Positions 46,783 through 57,687 of a stretch of DNA of 64,000 nucleotides are shown here, piece by piece. Location: assembly GCA_900155495.1 (NCBI GenBank), contig FTLJ01000116.1:62001-126000 (forward strand). Reading direction: 5' to 3'. Both the position numbers and the translations under genes were made by a program. Source of the DNA: Porogramme epimiltina. Taxonomy: Eukaryota; Basidiomycota; Agaricomycetes; Polyporales; Polyporaceae. The notes under the pieces were generated by a model that was given only the letters and a program-made list of their open reading frames with translations, was not told where the DNA came from and did no database searches. Numbering within the stretch: the first letter of the stretch is position 1; the number at the start of each line of letters is the position of its first letter.

Positions 46783-46857
46783 TGACCGACATGGGGCTCG
46801 AACTCCCCAAGTGGTCTTCATTTACATCACGCCCAACCATTAGTCCATCCTGTCTTG
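46783..46857 (-). other. tRNA-like (SINE-type) segment inside the element
   Basis: On the minus strand an A-box-like ACTAATGGTTGGGCGT is followed about 30 bp later by a B-box-like GGAGTTCGAGCCCC with a good five-base stem around the loop. No full cloverleaf with a matching acceptor stem was found, so it looks tRNA-derived rather than a working tRNA gene. Confidence 0.4.
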
Positions 46858-47111
46858 TATATGGTCCTAAATGATAGCAATAAGTACGCTCATCCAGGCA
46901 AGGATTATATGATAATCCTATGCTTACACTCATCGTTGGGCGCCTTCGACTTGGTCTTTTGCACTGCGTCTCGCCTACCGTTCATAACCTCCGTCTGCCC
47001 TCCTCGCCACTGCCCCCGCTGGGTTAACTGTCAAATTGTTGTCTTCCCCTCCCTTGTATGCCCCCTCATCAGTCCTTGCTGACTTGCACACAGTAGTTAC
47101 CTCTGTAGATT

Positions 47112-47256
47112 AGGGGCAGGAAGCCGGTAATCCTAGGGTCTAGTAGGATTAAGGTTGTGAGATAATACTAGGGTCCCCGGTCAATTGGTGGGAGTAGGAT
47201 TAGGGGTAGGAGGTCGATAATCTTAGGGTCCGGTAGGATTAAGGTCGAGATAAGCA
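47112..47256 (+). repeat. Two diverged direct repeats of an AGGATTA-rich unit
   Basis: The unit GGGGCAGGAAGCCGGTAATC...GGTCTAGTAGGATTAAGGTTG (near 47112-47155) recurs as GGGGTAGGAGGTCGATAATC...GGTCCGGTAGGATTAAGGTCG (near 47204-47250). They lie within the terminal-inverted-repeat element. Confidence 0.6.
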
Positions 47257-47321
47257 TGTAAGATTAGGGGGAAGAGGTGAGAAAACGGTATCATAGACTA
47301 TACTTATGATGCTACAATAAC

Positions 47322-47400
47322 GTCCTAATGGCTCAGTGGCATCAGTGGTGTCGCACATACTAAACGCCGGTAAGCCTCGAGTTCGAATCCCATCGGTGGA
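47322..47400 (+). other. Second tRNA-like segment inside the element
   Basis: An A-box-like TAATGGCTCAGTGGCAT and, 46 bp later, a B-box-like CGAGTTCGAATCCC occur on the plus strand, opposite to the segment at 46783-46857. The T-stem does not pair well, so this is unlikely to be a functional tRNA. Confidence 0.4.
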
Positions 47401-47997
47401 AATTATTTTCTTCCCCGGCGCTTGATCCTAGATTAACCCTAGGATTATAGCGTCGCTGTTGGATTATCTCGGCGGCAGACGGTGATTTAGGGTCGTCGCC
47501 CACGGATTAAGCTTGAGGCCTTCATGTGCTAGCCGAAGCGATCTTGCATTAGTAGATGTGGGTAGGATTATCCTATGAAAAAACACTAGTGTGCTCTCCC
47601 ATCACGACGCTCGTTTCCTCACGCCGCCTACGTCCGTAATGTATCACTACGATCATGGTTCTCCTTTCCTCTACATACTTTACTCCGCTCGTTACTTTGT
47701 ATCCTTATTCGCACTAGATGTGCTGCCCGCTCGTCCAAGTGGTTCCTTCGTTCCGTGTCCTGTAGCTATTTCCTTGTCACCTCAGTATTCTCATATCTGC
47801 GCCTTGTTGGAATGACACCCGTCGTATATTCGACGATATTGCCGACCAACCGCTGTCCCCATAGGTCCGACCCTCACAGGATGCGCTCGCTGGTTGGCGC
47901 GAGGGGGACACGCCCCGACGCCAGAGTGCAGAGACGGGAAACGAGAATTGCGTATAGTCCAGGCGCTCTCTGTAGTTTCTACGTACGACATCCACCG

Positions 47998-49686
47998 TCA
48001 ATAACGACCATCATTCTCAATCTCAGGAGGCTCGTCTGGGAGGTCACCCGATATCACCAACCCCTTCCCCTCTCCCCACCCTAAGCGAGGAAAGAGACCA
48101 ACTAGGTACCCCTTCCATCGTTCACGTAGCTCTCCCACAATGTCCTTCGGCCTCGTCTCCCGTAGCCGGACGGTCAGCGCGTTCAGGGGGTGGGGCGCGG
48201 ATGTCGAGGGTTCTTCGAGAGACAATCCGCGGATCAGGGCTTCGACGTCTGTGGCTTCATCAGGGATAGGTCCCAGCGGGGGCATGTAGAGGTCGACGAG
48301 GTGGGGACAAGAACTGCGGAGGTGCGCGAGTGCGACCGCAGACGCGACCGAGCCACTCTTTTGCCAGAAGCGGTCAGGACGCTCGAGACGGAACGTCTCG
48401 AGGTTACTGCCCCACGCGCGCGCGACGGCCGCGAAGTCAGCGTCGGTCCCGATGTGGTTTGCTGAGTTACCATTGCCGCCGTAGACGAAGCGACGGATGT
48501 TGTGCAGGGGGAGAATGGGTGCGAAAACCTCGCTGAGCGAGATGTAGTAGTCTAGAGAAAAGGAAACGCCGAGCTCCTGAAGGTTGGGGGCGATTGAGAC
48601 GAGGACCCCCATGCACGACGCGTATTGCTCCGCCATGCCCGCATCACGTCCCTGTGCCATCCTGGGGCCTACGAGCGTTAGAGATGCACTCCGCAAGGAA
48701 GGAACGTAGAGGAGTTTGAGAAGGGCGGAGACAACCGCGTAATTTTCGTCCAGGGACAGCTCAACTAGATCACGCTCCGGAGGGTCTGCGGCAGCTTTGT
48801 GGCCTCGACGGGCTCGATGACCAAGTTGTCGCAGCGAAGGTCAAGCGAGGTGATTCCTGGTTGAGTCACCAAATCGATGAATACGGGGAGGCTGTAGACG
48901 AATACTTTGTGGATGGCCTTGAGATGAGGGAACTGCTTCAGCGCGCGAGTTGCGACTTGGTCTAACGGTGCATTGAAGGCGATCGATGTAAGAGCCGGCG
49001 AGGTGTGTCGAAGGCCCCTACACAGATTGATGATATCGTCTGTGGACGCACAACCGCATAGTACTCTACTTCCATCCGGCTTCGTGAACATCGACAATCT
49101 GAGGGAGACAGAGATGTCGGCAAGTGCGGCAGTGCAGAGCGGGAGCGTGTACATGTCGTCGAAGGAGTTAAGAGGTGTGGCACAGCGGAGTGTGTGGAGC
49201 CCGGGGAAGATGCCTTCTCCTGCATTGCGATCAAGGACGATCCGAGCAAGCTGTGCGTGAAGATAGAACGTAGTGCGCGAGAATGAGTATTTCAGGACGC
49301 GCACGCGGTTGGCGTGTTTGAGGAACCGGCTGAATACTTGGGGGACGTCGTATAGTTTTGCGGAAAGGATCTGAACGTCCCAGTGAGCGTTAGAGGAGGC
49401 ACAGGATAGGCCGGATAGAACTCACGGATCGGAGGTACTCCTCTTCCTGCCCGGTTGTGTATTTATGATAGGAACTTTGGCTTTCAGGAGACGCGAGCAA
49501 GTGCCATAGTGGGGTGATGGTGTTCAACTTGCTCCAGAGGGCTTCAACAGCGGCTTCATAGAAGGCATAACATACGTGGGTGCATCCTACTAGCTCTGCT
49601 GCCTTCCCTTCCGACTGGAGATTGGCCACAATTACGCGTAGGAGGTCATAGTCCGTGAGAACGAGGTCGACGGGATCGGGCGTCAT
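47998..49686 (-). pseudogene. F-box/LRR-like gene interrupted by a frameshift
   Basis: Exon 1 is 49686-49426 and the second part starts at 49370 (55-bp intron). The N-terminus (LTDYDLLRVIVANL, then CTHVCYAFYEAAVEALWSKL) is an F-box-like domain, which in SCF ubiquitin ligases binds Skp1; the rest has LRR-like spacing of leucines. The frame closes at TAG 48767-48765 just after TLRSV. Shifting by one base restores DLVELSLDENYAVVSALLKLL and the frame then stays open to 47998, in register with the intact paralogue at 50224-51868 (TLRSVHLVELSLKG). One base is therefore missing near 48768-48774. This is either a real inactivation or an assembly error. As one reading it would be about 560 aa. Confidence 0.75.
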
Positions 49687-50223
49687 GTTGGCCAGGATCC
49701 TGGGCCGAAATCTGTGAGTTGACATCGGAGCATGTAGTAAGGCGATAACGCACCGACGAGGTTGGAGGGAAGGGGGTAGATGTTCGAGGGTCAAGAGTGT
49801 AGAGTGCAAAAGTGAGGAAGTACATGAGGGGGTGCCGTCGAAAGCTTCACGAACATAACCGCCGCTGCGATTAAAGTTCAAATCCTGGGAGAAACTGCCC
49901 CGCTCACAGGCGGGCAGGCTGTGCATTAAGTCCAGAACTCGCTGGCAAACTTCTGGCCTGCGCACTTTTCGAGAAGCCACGGATTCCCTCGCCCATTGAG
50001 AAAAAACGGGGATAGATTGGCCGCTATTCACCGTGAAAGATGGCCGAATGACGTGGTACATCTACCTCATGCCTCAGCGACGCTACTAGAGAACCTGGCA
50101 ATTGGTATTACGAAGATTAGAGACACAATAGCATCGCCCTGAGGCATCACTGGCTATAGGTCATGCATTGCCCAAGGACCAGGATTCGCTTGGACGAGTC
50201 GGTACGACGCGATGCGCGGTGGA
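49687..50223. other. Intergenic between F-box paralogues
   Basis: 537 bp with the promoter of the frameshifted gene. No other feature was recognised. Confidence 0.35.
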
Positions 50224-51868
50224 CTAGAGTGGCACGTCCAGCTCACCCACCACCAGTTTCCCACTCTCCTCCATATGCACGAGTTTTGGGAAGAGACACA
50301 TGAGATATGCCTCCCAGAGCCCTCGCATCTCGTCTGTGATGTCCGTCGACTTCATCCTGTATAGCCTGATCCTGAGCGTATCCAGTGGATGGCCATGCGC
50401 CTCCGCGACGGGGATATCGACGGTTATCAGCTTGTCCATGCTAGGGTCTAGAGGCGGGAGGACGAGGTCGACAAGGCGCGGGCATGAGGCGCGGAGGTAG
50501 GAAACGGCCGCTGCAGACGGTATGGGGCCGCTCCCCATCCAGAAGTTCGCGGTCTCGAATCGGAGCACCTCGAGATTACGACACCACGCCTGTGCGACCG
50601 CCGCAAAGTCTGCATCGACGCCGGTGTGGCGCGCTGCGTTGAGGCCCCGTCCGTAGATGAAGGAGCGAATATTGCGAAGAGGAAGAATGGGTGTGAGGAG
50701 TTCGCCGAGCGATACACGCCATCGTCCCCGCAATCCCATGGACAGTTCCTCGAGTGCGGGCGCCGCCGCGGCAAATGCGCTCATACATGTCACGTAATCC
50801 ACGAGTTTTGCTGTCATATGAACCCCGTTTCGTACGTAGATCCAATAGGAAAAGCTGAAGGATGAGCGCCGTAGGGACGGGGCACGAAGAGCCGTGAAGA
50901 GAGGGGTGAATGTGGCGCATGATCCTTTCAAGGATAGTTCAACTAAGTGTACGCTCCGGAGCGTTCGTGGCAACTTCTGGGATACCGCAGACATGGTCAG
51001 GGGAGCGCATCCAAGGTCCAGGGAGGTGAGGTGAGGCTGACTTAGAAGGCTGACGAAAACGGCTGGGTGTGTGATACGCATACACCGAATGGTGTTCAAG
51101 CAGGGAAATTGTAGCAATATGCGAACCGAATCTTCGTCTAAAGACATATCGAGGGAGAGAGACGTGAGATTCCTTGAGATGGGGAGCATATCTTTGAGGG
51201 CCTGGTTGATGCTTTCCGGTGATTGTATTCTCTCTGTTGCCGACATGTCAAGGGTGGTATGGGAGGGCTTGGGAAGAGATATATTGACATTGGTGAGAGT
51301 GGCAGTAGAAAGCGAAAGGATCCACATTTGTTCGAAGGACGGCACTTGACAGTCAATCGTGTGAAGCCTAGTTAAGACGCCCCTCCCTCCATTGCGCTCG
51401 AGGACAATATGCGCCAGTTGTTTGTGATATTGGCCTTCGTTTTGCTGATAAGAGAAGCCCTTGACAATACGGACGCGTGATGCATGCCAAAGAAGGGTTT
51501 CCATTCTCTCCGACAAGTTGTATAGTTGAGCCGCGATAATCTACACGCATGATTTAGTGTTGAAGCAGTCTAACACTCTAAAAAAGACTCACGAAGCAAA
51601 GATACTCCTCTATACGCTTGTATTCGGTATGCTCGTGATAGGAATGGTGTGTAGGAGGTGCGAGAAGGTGCCAAAGGGGTGTAATCGAACTCAACTCGGC
51701 CCAGAGAAGTCCAACTGCGGGCCTGTAGAATGCGCGGCACACGCGGGCGTAGTTCGCCAAATCCGCTGAGCTTCCTTCCGAGTGGGATTTACAGAGCTGG
51801 AATATGATACGCAGGAGGTCGTCGTTCATAAGAACCTGAATGACCGGGCCGCAGGCTGTTGGGGCCAT
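50224..51868 (-). CDS. F-box/LRR-like protein
   Basis: Exons 51868-51593 and 51540-50224 give 530 aa. Residues about 14-60 (MNDDLLRIIFQLC, then ADLANYARVCRAFYRPAVGLLWAEL) form an F-box-like domain expected to bind Skp1 in an SCF ubiquitin ligase, and the remainder is a string of leucine-rich segments (NLTSLSLDMSL, LNTIRCMRIT, LTSLDLGCAPL, LVELSLKG, LEELSMGL, LEVLRFE, LVDLVLPPLD) that would form a target-binding surface. The intron lies just after the conserved PLWHLLAPP...EEYLCF stretch, at the same place as in the neighbouring copy. Such genes are greatly expanded in agaricomycetes; the target is unknown. Confidence 0.82.
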
Positions 51869-53222
51869 AGTGCTGCTTTCGGGTAGTCTACGAGTCGATA
51901 CCGTCTGTGAGTTGAAGTGGATAGGCATCTACTAGGTCAACGTCACCTACCAAGATTGTGATCGGGATTTGAGTATGGAAGTCGACGTAGTGCAGGTACA
52001 AGATTTTAGAGGTCGGCACAGGATAGTGTTCTTGGACGTGGCCTCCGAGCTGCGGCCGGGCCTGATGGGCGACAGAATGCGTAGTCCTACGGCGACTAGA
52101 TTCCAATGCATGACAACCTGCAGGACGCCGAAAGCGTCTCAGCATTAACAAAGTCCCAAATATGCCTCATCCGCCCTAAAGCAACGGTAAATTGGCTACT
52201 CACGAGGATGCTGCTATGAACCCAACCGCATTCTACATTCGCACTCCTGCTCATGGAATCCTCAGGTAGACTGGCTGAGCAAGGTTGTGGAAGGGAAGTC
52301 CATCTTCACAGTGTCCCATGGGCCAGCGTACTCCGTATTGAGAGGATTGGTTGTTGAAGTCGGAGATATTGAGTACTGTCCGCCGTTCTGAGACCCTAGG
52401 ACGCGCCCAAAAGTGTTCGGCGGTTGGATAGTTGCACTCGGAATGACTGAGGGAAGAGTTCTTTGGAGCTTATTGATGAAGAGGGGAAGAGATGAGATGA
52501 AAGAAGGCATGAGTATCGGGGTGCAGGTCTGAAGGTGAGCATGCGAGCGTGCTCGGTGAAGTCACGTGTGCCTTCTACATACTCCGTCATAGCCGGTTGC
52601 TGGACCTGTTTACAATGAGCAGTCCCTCAGATACGGACCCACTCTAAGGAGAGTATCTATTTCCATCTATTCCTCCACCTTCCGAGAGCACTTACGAGGC
52701 GGAGGATGACCAAGTGATACCAAAGGGATCGCTACTCGCTCGATATACATGGAAGGATCGTCTAAATGCCCTTGTCACACGACACACATTGTATATCCCC
52801 GGTACCGCATCCATAAAGACAACCCCTGTTTACTGTACATATGTAGCACGCCTACAATATGTGTACGTGATGCCCCCCCTTGCTTCCATCTATGCGACGA
52901 TCACGAGCAACCAGCCACCGCCTTGCCAGTGCCAGGTTTCAAACGCGTGGAGAACTGTCTGAACATGGCTTTCGGTGGGTTGTCCGATGTTTAGACGAGG
53001 GGAGGGCTTCTGACGACTGACGCCTCAATGCTTTGATAAGCCGTTTCTGAGGTGGAATCATGGACGAGGCGGGTTATGATTGTCCTTTCGCGCGGGGCAT
53101 TGCAAAAGTGGGGGTTGGGAGCAGGTGCGCGCCTTCCAGCGACGTAGATGTCGGATTTGGTGAGCGCGAACCGCCCAGTTCCCCAACCACGACAAACTGC
53201 ACGTGAGCTACAGCTCACTACT
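51869..53222. other. Intergenic, 1.35 kb, with a weak small frame
   Basis: It holds the F-box gene promoter. A frame at complement 52262-52510 (82 codons, MPSFISSLPLFINKL start) has no CaaX box, no signal peptide of good quality and no recognised domain, so it is not called as a gene. Confidence 0.35.
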
Positions 53223-53941
53223 CCGCTGAATCCGCTCAGCATCCTCCAAGGGGCTGGAGCGCAGGGGCAGTGTCTTTGAGGAAGCGGACCCAACGCGCTT
53301 TCTCGTCATAGCGGCCTGCGAAGAATTTGATCTGTGTGGGGTATGTTGAGTAAGTTTCTTCGGGGAGTCAGAGACAGAACAACTCACTGAGGATAGATAT
53401 GCCCCCCGGACCCTGGCTTGGATAGTGGGCCGTGACTAGGGCGGATAAGTCCCACAACGTGACCAAAGAAGGAAAGCATTCATAGCAAGCTTCGACTCGT
53501 GATGGTCGCTGCATCCTCGTATGCATCTCGCGGAGTCTCATCAGGCCTTGGACGCGCTTTCAGCGCTCAGCAGCGCCGGAGGTCGTGTATTTCTGCGCCG
53601 ATTTGCACAGTCTGACGAGACTCCCGCGTAATAGGCGGAGATTTGGGAGGCCACAATGACAGTGCACTTGACTCTCTAAGTCGTGAACGCTGAAAGGTTG
53701 ATCACCGATCAGTGGGACGAACAAGCTACCGCCAGTGGATGGAAGGGCTCCGGCGTACTCACCAGTCAGCTGATCGTCGTAAGAATGCAGCACGGCGGAT
53801 AGGAGGTTCAAGATGGCTAAGCCGGAGTGGGAACCCATGGCAAGGAAGTGTTGTCGGAGGATAGTCTGAGAAGCTGTTGAAAGACAGCTGTGTACTTGTG
53901 ATGCCGAATTGTATCCCTCATGTGTCCTCACGTTTGAGATG
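53223..53941 (-). CDS. Possible gene or gene fragment, structure unresolved
   Basis: Several open stretches on the minus strand look coding but could not be joined into one frame. One is at 53931-53560 (HSGLAILNLLSAVLHSYDDQ). A second is at about 53555-53400 (ACYECFPSLVTLWDLSALVTAHYP). A third, after a good acceptor at 53328, reads IKFFAGRYDEKARWVRFLKDTAPALQPLGGC and then stops near 53230. The last two join well across a 55-60-bp intron, while the first two are separated by stops. It may be a broken gene or one with an intron missed here. No domain is recognised. Confidence 0.35.
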
Positions 53942-54276
53942 ATACTGCGGTGGCGACGGACCGTGGGGTGTCAACGAAGCAGCGATTGCGCAACATCTAT
54001 GTATGACAGATGCATGAGTATAACTTAATTAGGTACCTAGAGAGAAACTCACTTCCTGGCAAAGGGTCGTAACGCGGGGCCGCGGACCTCCGAGGTTTTG
54101 TCGTGAAGGCGAAAACTTTATATCGAAAGACGGTCGAGTCGCGATATTAGACATTTTCAGACGCCAAGTAGGGGCAATGGTAATTGGGTCGTCGGGACGT
54201 ATATGCTGGTATGATTACAGGATGTTGCCGCTGTGTGAGGATAGTGATAATAGTACACGGCATTGATACATGGCTA
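53942..54276. other. Intergenic, 335 bp
   Basis: Nothing recognised between the unresolved fragment and the stop of the RG-rich gene. Confidence 0.3.
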
Positions 54277-55174
54277 TCAGCTGAGAAGATCATCTAGAAA
54301 GTCTTGCATGTCTTCTTTCTCAGTCTTCTCTTGTTTAGGTGCATCCGTGGGCAGAGGTGGCGCCTCCACGTATGTATGCTCTACGGCGGGGGTCCTCAGC
54401 TGGGATTTTTGTGTGCTTGTCTGGGGGGTACTCACCGTGTTTACGTCCGAGAGTCGCAGCACCCCGGGGCGCAGAGCGACCACGTTGCTTCGCTGTTTGT
54501 GCGCGGAACCGAGTCTTCAGATCTGGTTTAAGAGGCGCATGAGCACGCATGTAGCTGGGAGGAAAGCGGAGCGCACCCCGAGTGGCCTCTGCAGCGGCCT
54601 TCTCACGACTCATCTCCTCTAACCCGGCATCCCACTCTATTTGTTGCACGCGCCCTTTCTTTGAGTGTGCATTTGATTGACCGGACGTAAACGCATGCGC
54701 CAGCGCTGTGTCGACATCATCGTCCTCAACTGGAGGCGGTGTGGTGGATGGGCCAGGAGACAGTCTTTGGCGTTCGAGGAACGCAGAGAGGTCGACCTCT
54801 GGCTCAATGATTTCCTCGCCTACAGATTGTCGCTGTGAGCATCTCAGGATCTTCGTTCACGCGACGCGGGAAACGTGCTCACCTTCTGAATCTAATTCAG
54901 GCTCAGGCTCCGCGTAGCGATCTGCATTTGTGCCCAGTTGCCTGCGCCCGTACTTCTGCGCAAGCTCCCTCTGCTCCTCCTCCTCCAGCTCAACTTCCTC
55001 CTCGCCCTGGAGCACGAGCCGCTTCCCAAACTCTGCGGGACGACCGCGACCGCGGTAGCCCCGGGCGCGCTGATACTTCCCAAAGCCCCCGCGTGGTTTG
55101 TGGCTGCCTCGGCTCCTGCCCCTGCCGCGGCCCGCTGGACTTGAGGACTCTCCGGCCACACCGTTGTCCGCCAT
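54277..55174 (-). CDS. RG-rich protein of unknown function
   Basis: Exons 55174-54883, 54819-54577, 54522-54436 and 54380-54277 give 241 aa. The N-terminal 50 residues are rich in Arg-Gly repeats (GRGRGRSRG, GYRGRGRPAEFGKR), typical of RNA-binding or methylated RGG tails, followed by an acidic stretch (EEEVELEEEEQRELAQKYGRR). A conserved-looking central block reads RVQQIEWDAGLEEMSREKAAAEATRDLKTRF (taken in two parts across the third splice), and the protein ends DMQDFLDDLLS. The third intron was placed so that ATR joins DLKTRF; reading through would insert 18 residues. I cannot name the family with confidence. It is transcribed divergently from the CNOT11-like gene with a 264-bp gap. Confidence 0.75.
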
Positions 55175-55438
55175 TGTGCACAGAGTGGATAAGCGGGATG
55201 AATGAAGAGATGTGTATATCGCGGCGTCGGGTTGTGGTAGGATCCAAAGAACAAGGAAAGCGAGGCTGCTTTTGCCCGGAACGCCGAGGCCAGGACTGAG
55301 ATTAGGGTTATAATGCATTCACGCCGCTTGCCTCCTGACCTCACTCACCGCCCTCGCCCTCCCCAGCCACACCTCTGACCACCACCACGCCCCCAGCTAT
55401 ACCCGTTACGAACACCCTGTCACCTGCACGCCGCAGAG

Positions 55439-56947
55439 ATGATGCAAACGGTCTCGTTCTACCAGCCGCCGCTGGCCGCGAAGCCCACCGTGCAGATGGG
55501 CGACACCACCCGCGCGTCCGTCGCCCACCTCCTCGCTGGGGCCGTCGCGACGCCCTGCTCGAACGCCGCGCACGCCTTCGTCCAGATCGTGCCCCCTCTC
55601 TCGCGTTTCCAGCTCGCGCTCGATGTGCTCATGCCCATGCTCGACTCCCCCATAGACGTAAGTGGTCAACCTCCGAGCCGAGTGGCGCCGCGACGTGCAT
55701 GCATGAACGTTAACACTGACCCGCTTATCACGCCCGCCAGCTGACCCAGCGCATCCTCGTGTCCTACATTCTCTTCTCCCTCTACGCGCCCCACCCGATC
55801 GCGATCAACCCGTTCAAGTCTGTGTTGGCTGCCACGTTCGCCCGGGAGCGCGAAGCCGCGGTCCGCGTCGCCGACGCCGGCGGGGCGAGCGACAGCGAAC
55901 AGTTCGTCTGGGTGCTGTGGAAGATTCTCAAGGGCGACGGGAATGACGTGAGTACTACTTCTGTCATCTCCGCCCGTGCGTGATCAGGCGTTAAGGTTGA
56001 TGTGTTTGTGTCCCGATAGATCGGTCCGTTCTCGCCGAACACGCTGGCGAAGTCTCCCTTGCCACCGAAGCTCAGGGCGGCGAATCTCACTCTGGAAGAT
56101 GAGGCCGGTCCCGGGCAGAAGGCCAACGGAGACGGGGAGGGTGGTCAAGAGTCAAGAGTCACAGCAGAGCGCGATCAAGAGACGGAGACGTACGCGCGCG
56201 CGGCAACGCTCCTGCTCGCGGCGCGCGACCGCGTCCTCTCGCTCGCTGAGCATCGCGTGAGTGCATCCCTTGTTCATACCAATGTTGTGTCCTCAAACTG
56301 TTACCCTAGACTGTCGTGCCCATGATACCCAAGCTTACCTCACCGTCGTTCATCACCTCGAGCGATCTGCCCTCCATCCTCGCCACGAACCCAACGCTTG
56401 GCCACCCTCTCGTCATTGCGCTGCTCTCGGCGGACCCGGACCCAGACGTCAGCCTAGAACCGTTCCTCGACGTCTTGAAGTATCTTCCGCCCAGTCTGCC
56501 TTCATTCGACCTCATCGGCCGCCTCCTGCGGGACTCCACTACAATCGTGGACGTGGCGACCGGAGGGCGGACGACGATTGCGGACCTCGTCCGCACCGAC
56601 GTGCTCGGGTGGTTCATTCACTCGTGCGTCGCGTGGCTCGACCGTGCGGAGCAGGACGAGCGCGAAGGCAACATCAGCGACGACCGGTTCGTGAAGGGGG
56701 TGCAAAACGTGCGTAACTCCTCTCCATTCCTTCTCCGGACCCTTCCCCTGCCGTATCCCTTAGCTGACGACACGAACTTGTCCTCTCTTCACAGCTCTGT
56801 CGGTTCTTCAACTCGCTCATCAAGCTCGGCATCGTCGACCCGTCCTCGGATGCAGACTCGGCCGAGATGGCGCACTTCACCCTCCGGAATTCGCGCTTCG
56901 AGGACGCGAACGCGCTCTACCGCGTGCTCGCGATGAACAAGTTCTGA
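55439..56947 (+). CDS. CNOT11: CCR4-NOT complex subunit 11 (CNOT11/DUF2363 family)
   Basis: Exons 55439-55657, 55741-55947, 56020-56256, 56310-56708 and 56795-56947, all in phase 0, give 404 aa. CCR4-NOT is the main cytoplasmic mRNA deadenylase; CNOT11 binds the NOT1 N-terminal region together with CNOT10 in animals. The C-terminal half (about 238-404) fits the DUF2363 domain: PLVIALLSAD, then FLDVLKYLPPSLPSFDLIGRLL, DVLGWFIHSCV, NLCRFFNSLIKLGIV and ANALYRVLAMNKF at the very end, as in animal CNOT11 (FRLLK near the C-terminus). The N-terminal helical half contains LTQRILVSYILFSLYAPHPIAINPF. The assignment rests on remembered family motifs. Confidence 0.8.
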
Positions 56948-57687
56948 CCAGTGACGCTCGCGGAGTCCTCACCCGCCGGCCGCATCGTTGCCCTATGATC
57001 GCGCTCACGGGAGGGTCTAGGCTTATACCAGGTACGATGGCTGTACTTGTATTTACTACGTGCGCACGCGCTCGTGTCCAGTGTATTATGCGTGTACTTA
57101 GGCTTAAGGTATGGGAACGTGGAGGTCATATTGTGTTTATAGGTACTATAACGTTTTAGTCTTGCTAGATGCCTTTCATGTCGTCTCGCTCTGTTGTGTT
57201 GTGTAGTTCATTTGGCCTTTGGTACGGACCCGTTGTATCTCCCTGTGACTGACCTACAATTATTAACGATTTATTGATGCCGCATGTGGTCACTGAATAG
57301 CGCTAGTAAGCTCGCGCTAAGACGTTCCTCACGCACGCAGATGAAACTGCCCCTAGCCTGGAAGACGGTCATGGACTACTACCACCACCATGGGACCACA
57401 AATCTACCACTTGCTCTGGACACATATTTATCATTACACTTGTACGGCTTTCAGTTGCGTGCGCGCAATGCGCTCGGTACTTCTGCGCAACCATTTGTGT
57501 TTTACGGCATGCAATACGAGACATGAGTCCGCAGGCGCACATCCATGCAGTCCAGCTGATAAGATAAGAGATACTTAACCTGGGATGAGACACCGACCCG
57601 CGCCCCTATTCCTTCTGTGCTTTCCTTCCCCCCGCATTCGCCTCCTTTTTTGAAGGTTCACCCACCACCTCCTCGGTTTTTGCCGTC
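56948..57687. other. Intergenic, 740 bp
   Basis: It holds the 3' end of the CNOT11-like gene and the promoter of the next gene. No other feature was recognised. Confidence 0.35.

Larger units (their letters stand above)
46627..47573. mobile_element. Non-autonomous DNA transposon (MITE-like) with 57-bp terminal inverted repeats and TA flanks
   Basis: The left end 46627-46683 is repeated as its reverse complement at about 47516-47573; the core (CATCTACTAATGCAAGATCG, continuing through CTTCGGCTAGCACATGAAG) is identical. Differences are a GGGC/GGGT change, one base in the terminal GGATTATCC, and one added C. A TA dinucleotide flanks each end (46625-46626 and 47574-47575), as for TA-target elements. 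There is no open frame for a transposase, so movement would depend on an enzyme elsewhere. The inside is full of AGGATTA-type motifs and carries two tRNA-like segments, listed separately. Confidence 0.8.

Noticed and set aside
47322..47400. A functional tRNA gene.
   Set aside because: A/B-box-like motifs are present but the T-stem and acceptor stem do not pair; it is inside a transposon-like element.
52262..52510. A small minus-strand frame considered as a fifth pheromone or secreted peptide.
   Set aside because: It ends TTLLSQST with no CaaX box and the N-terminus is a poor signal peptide.
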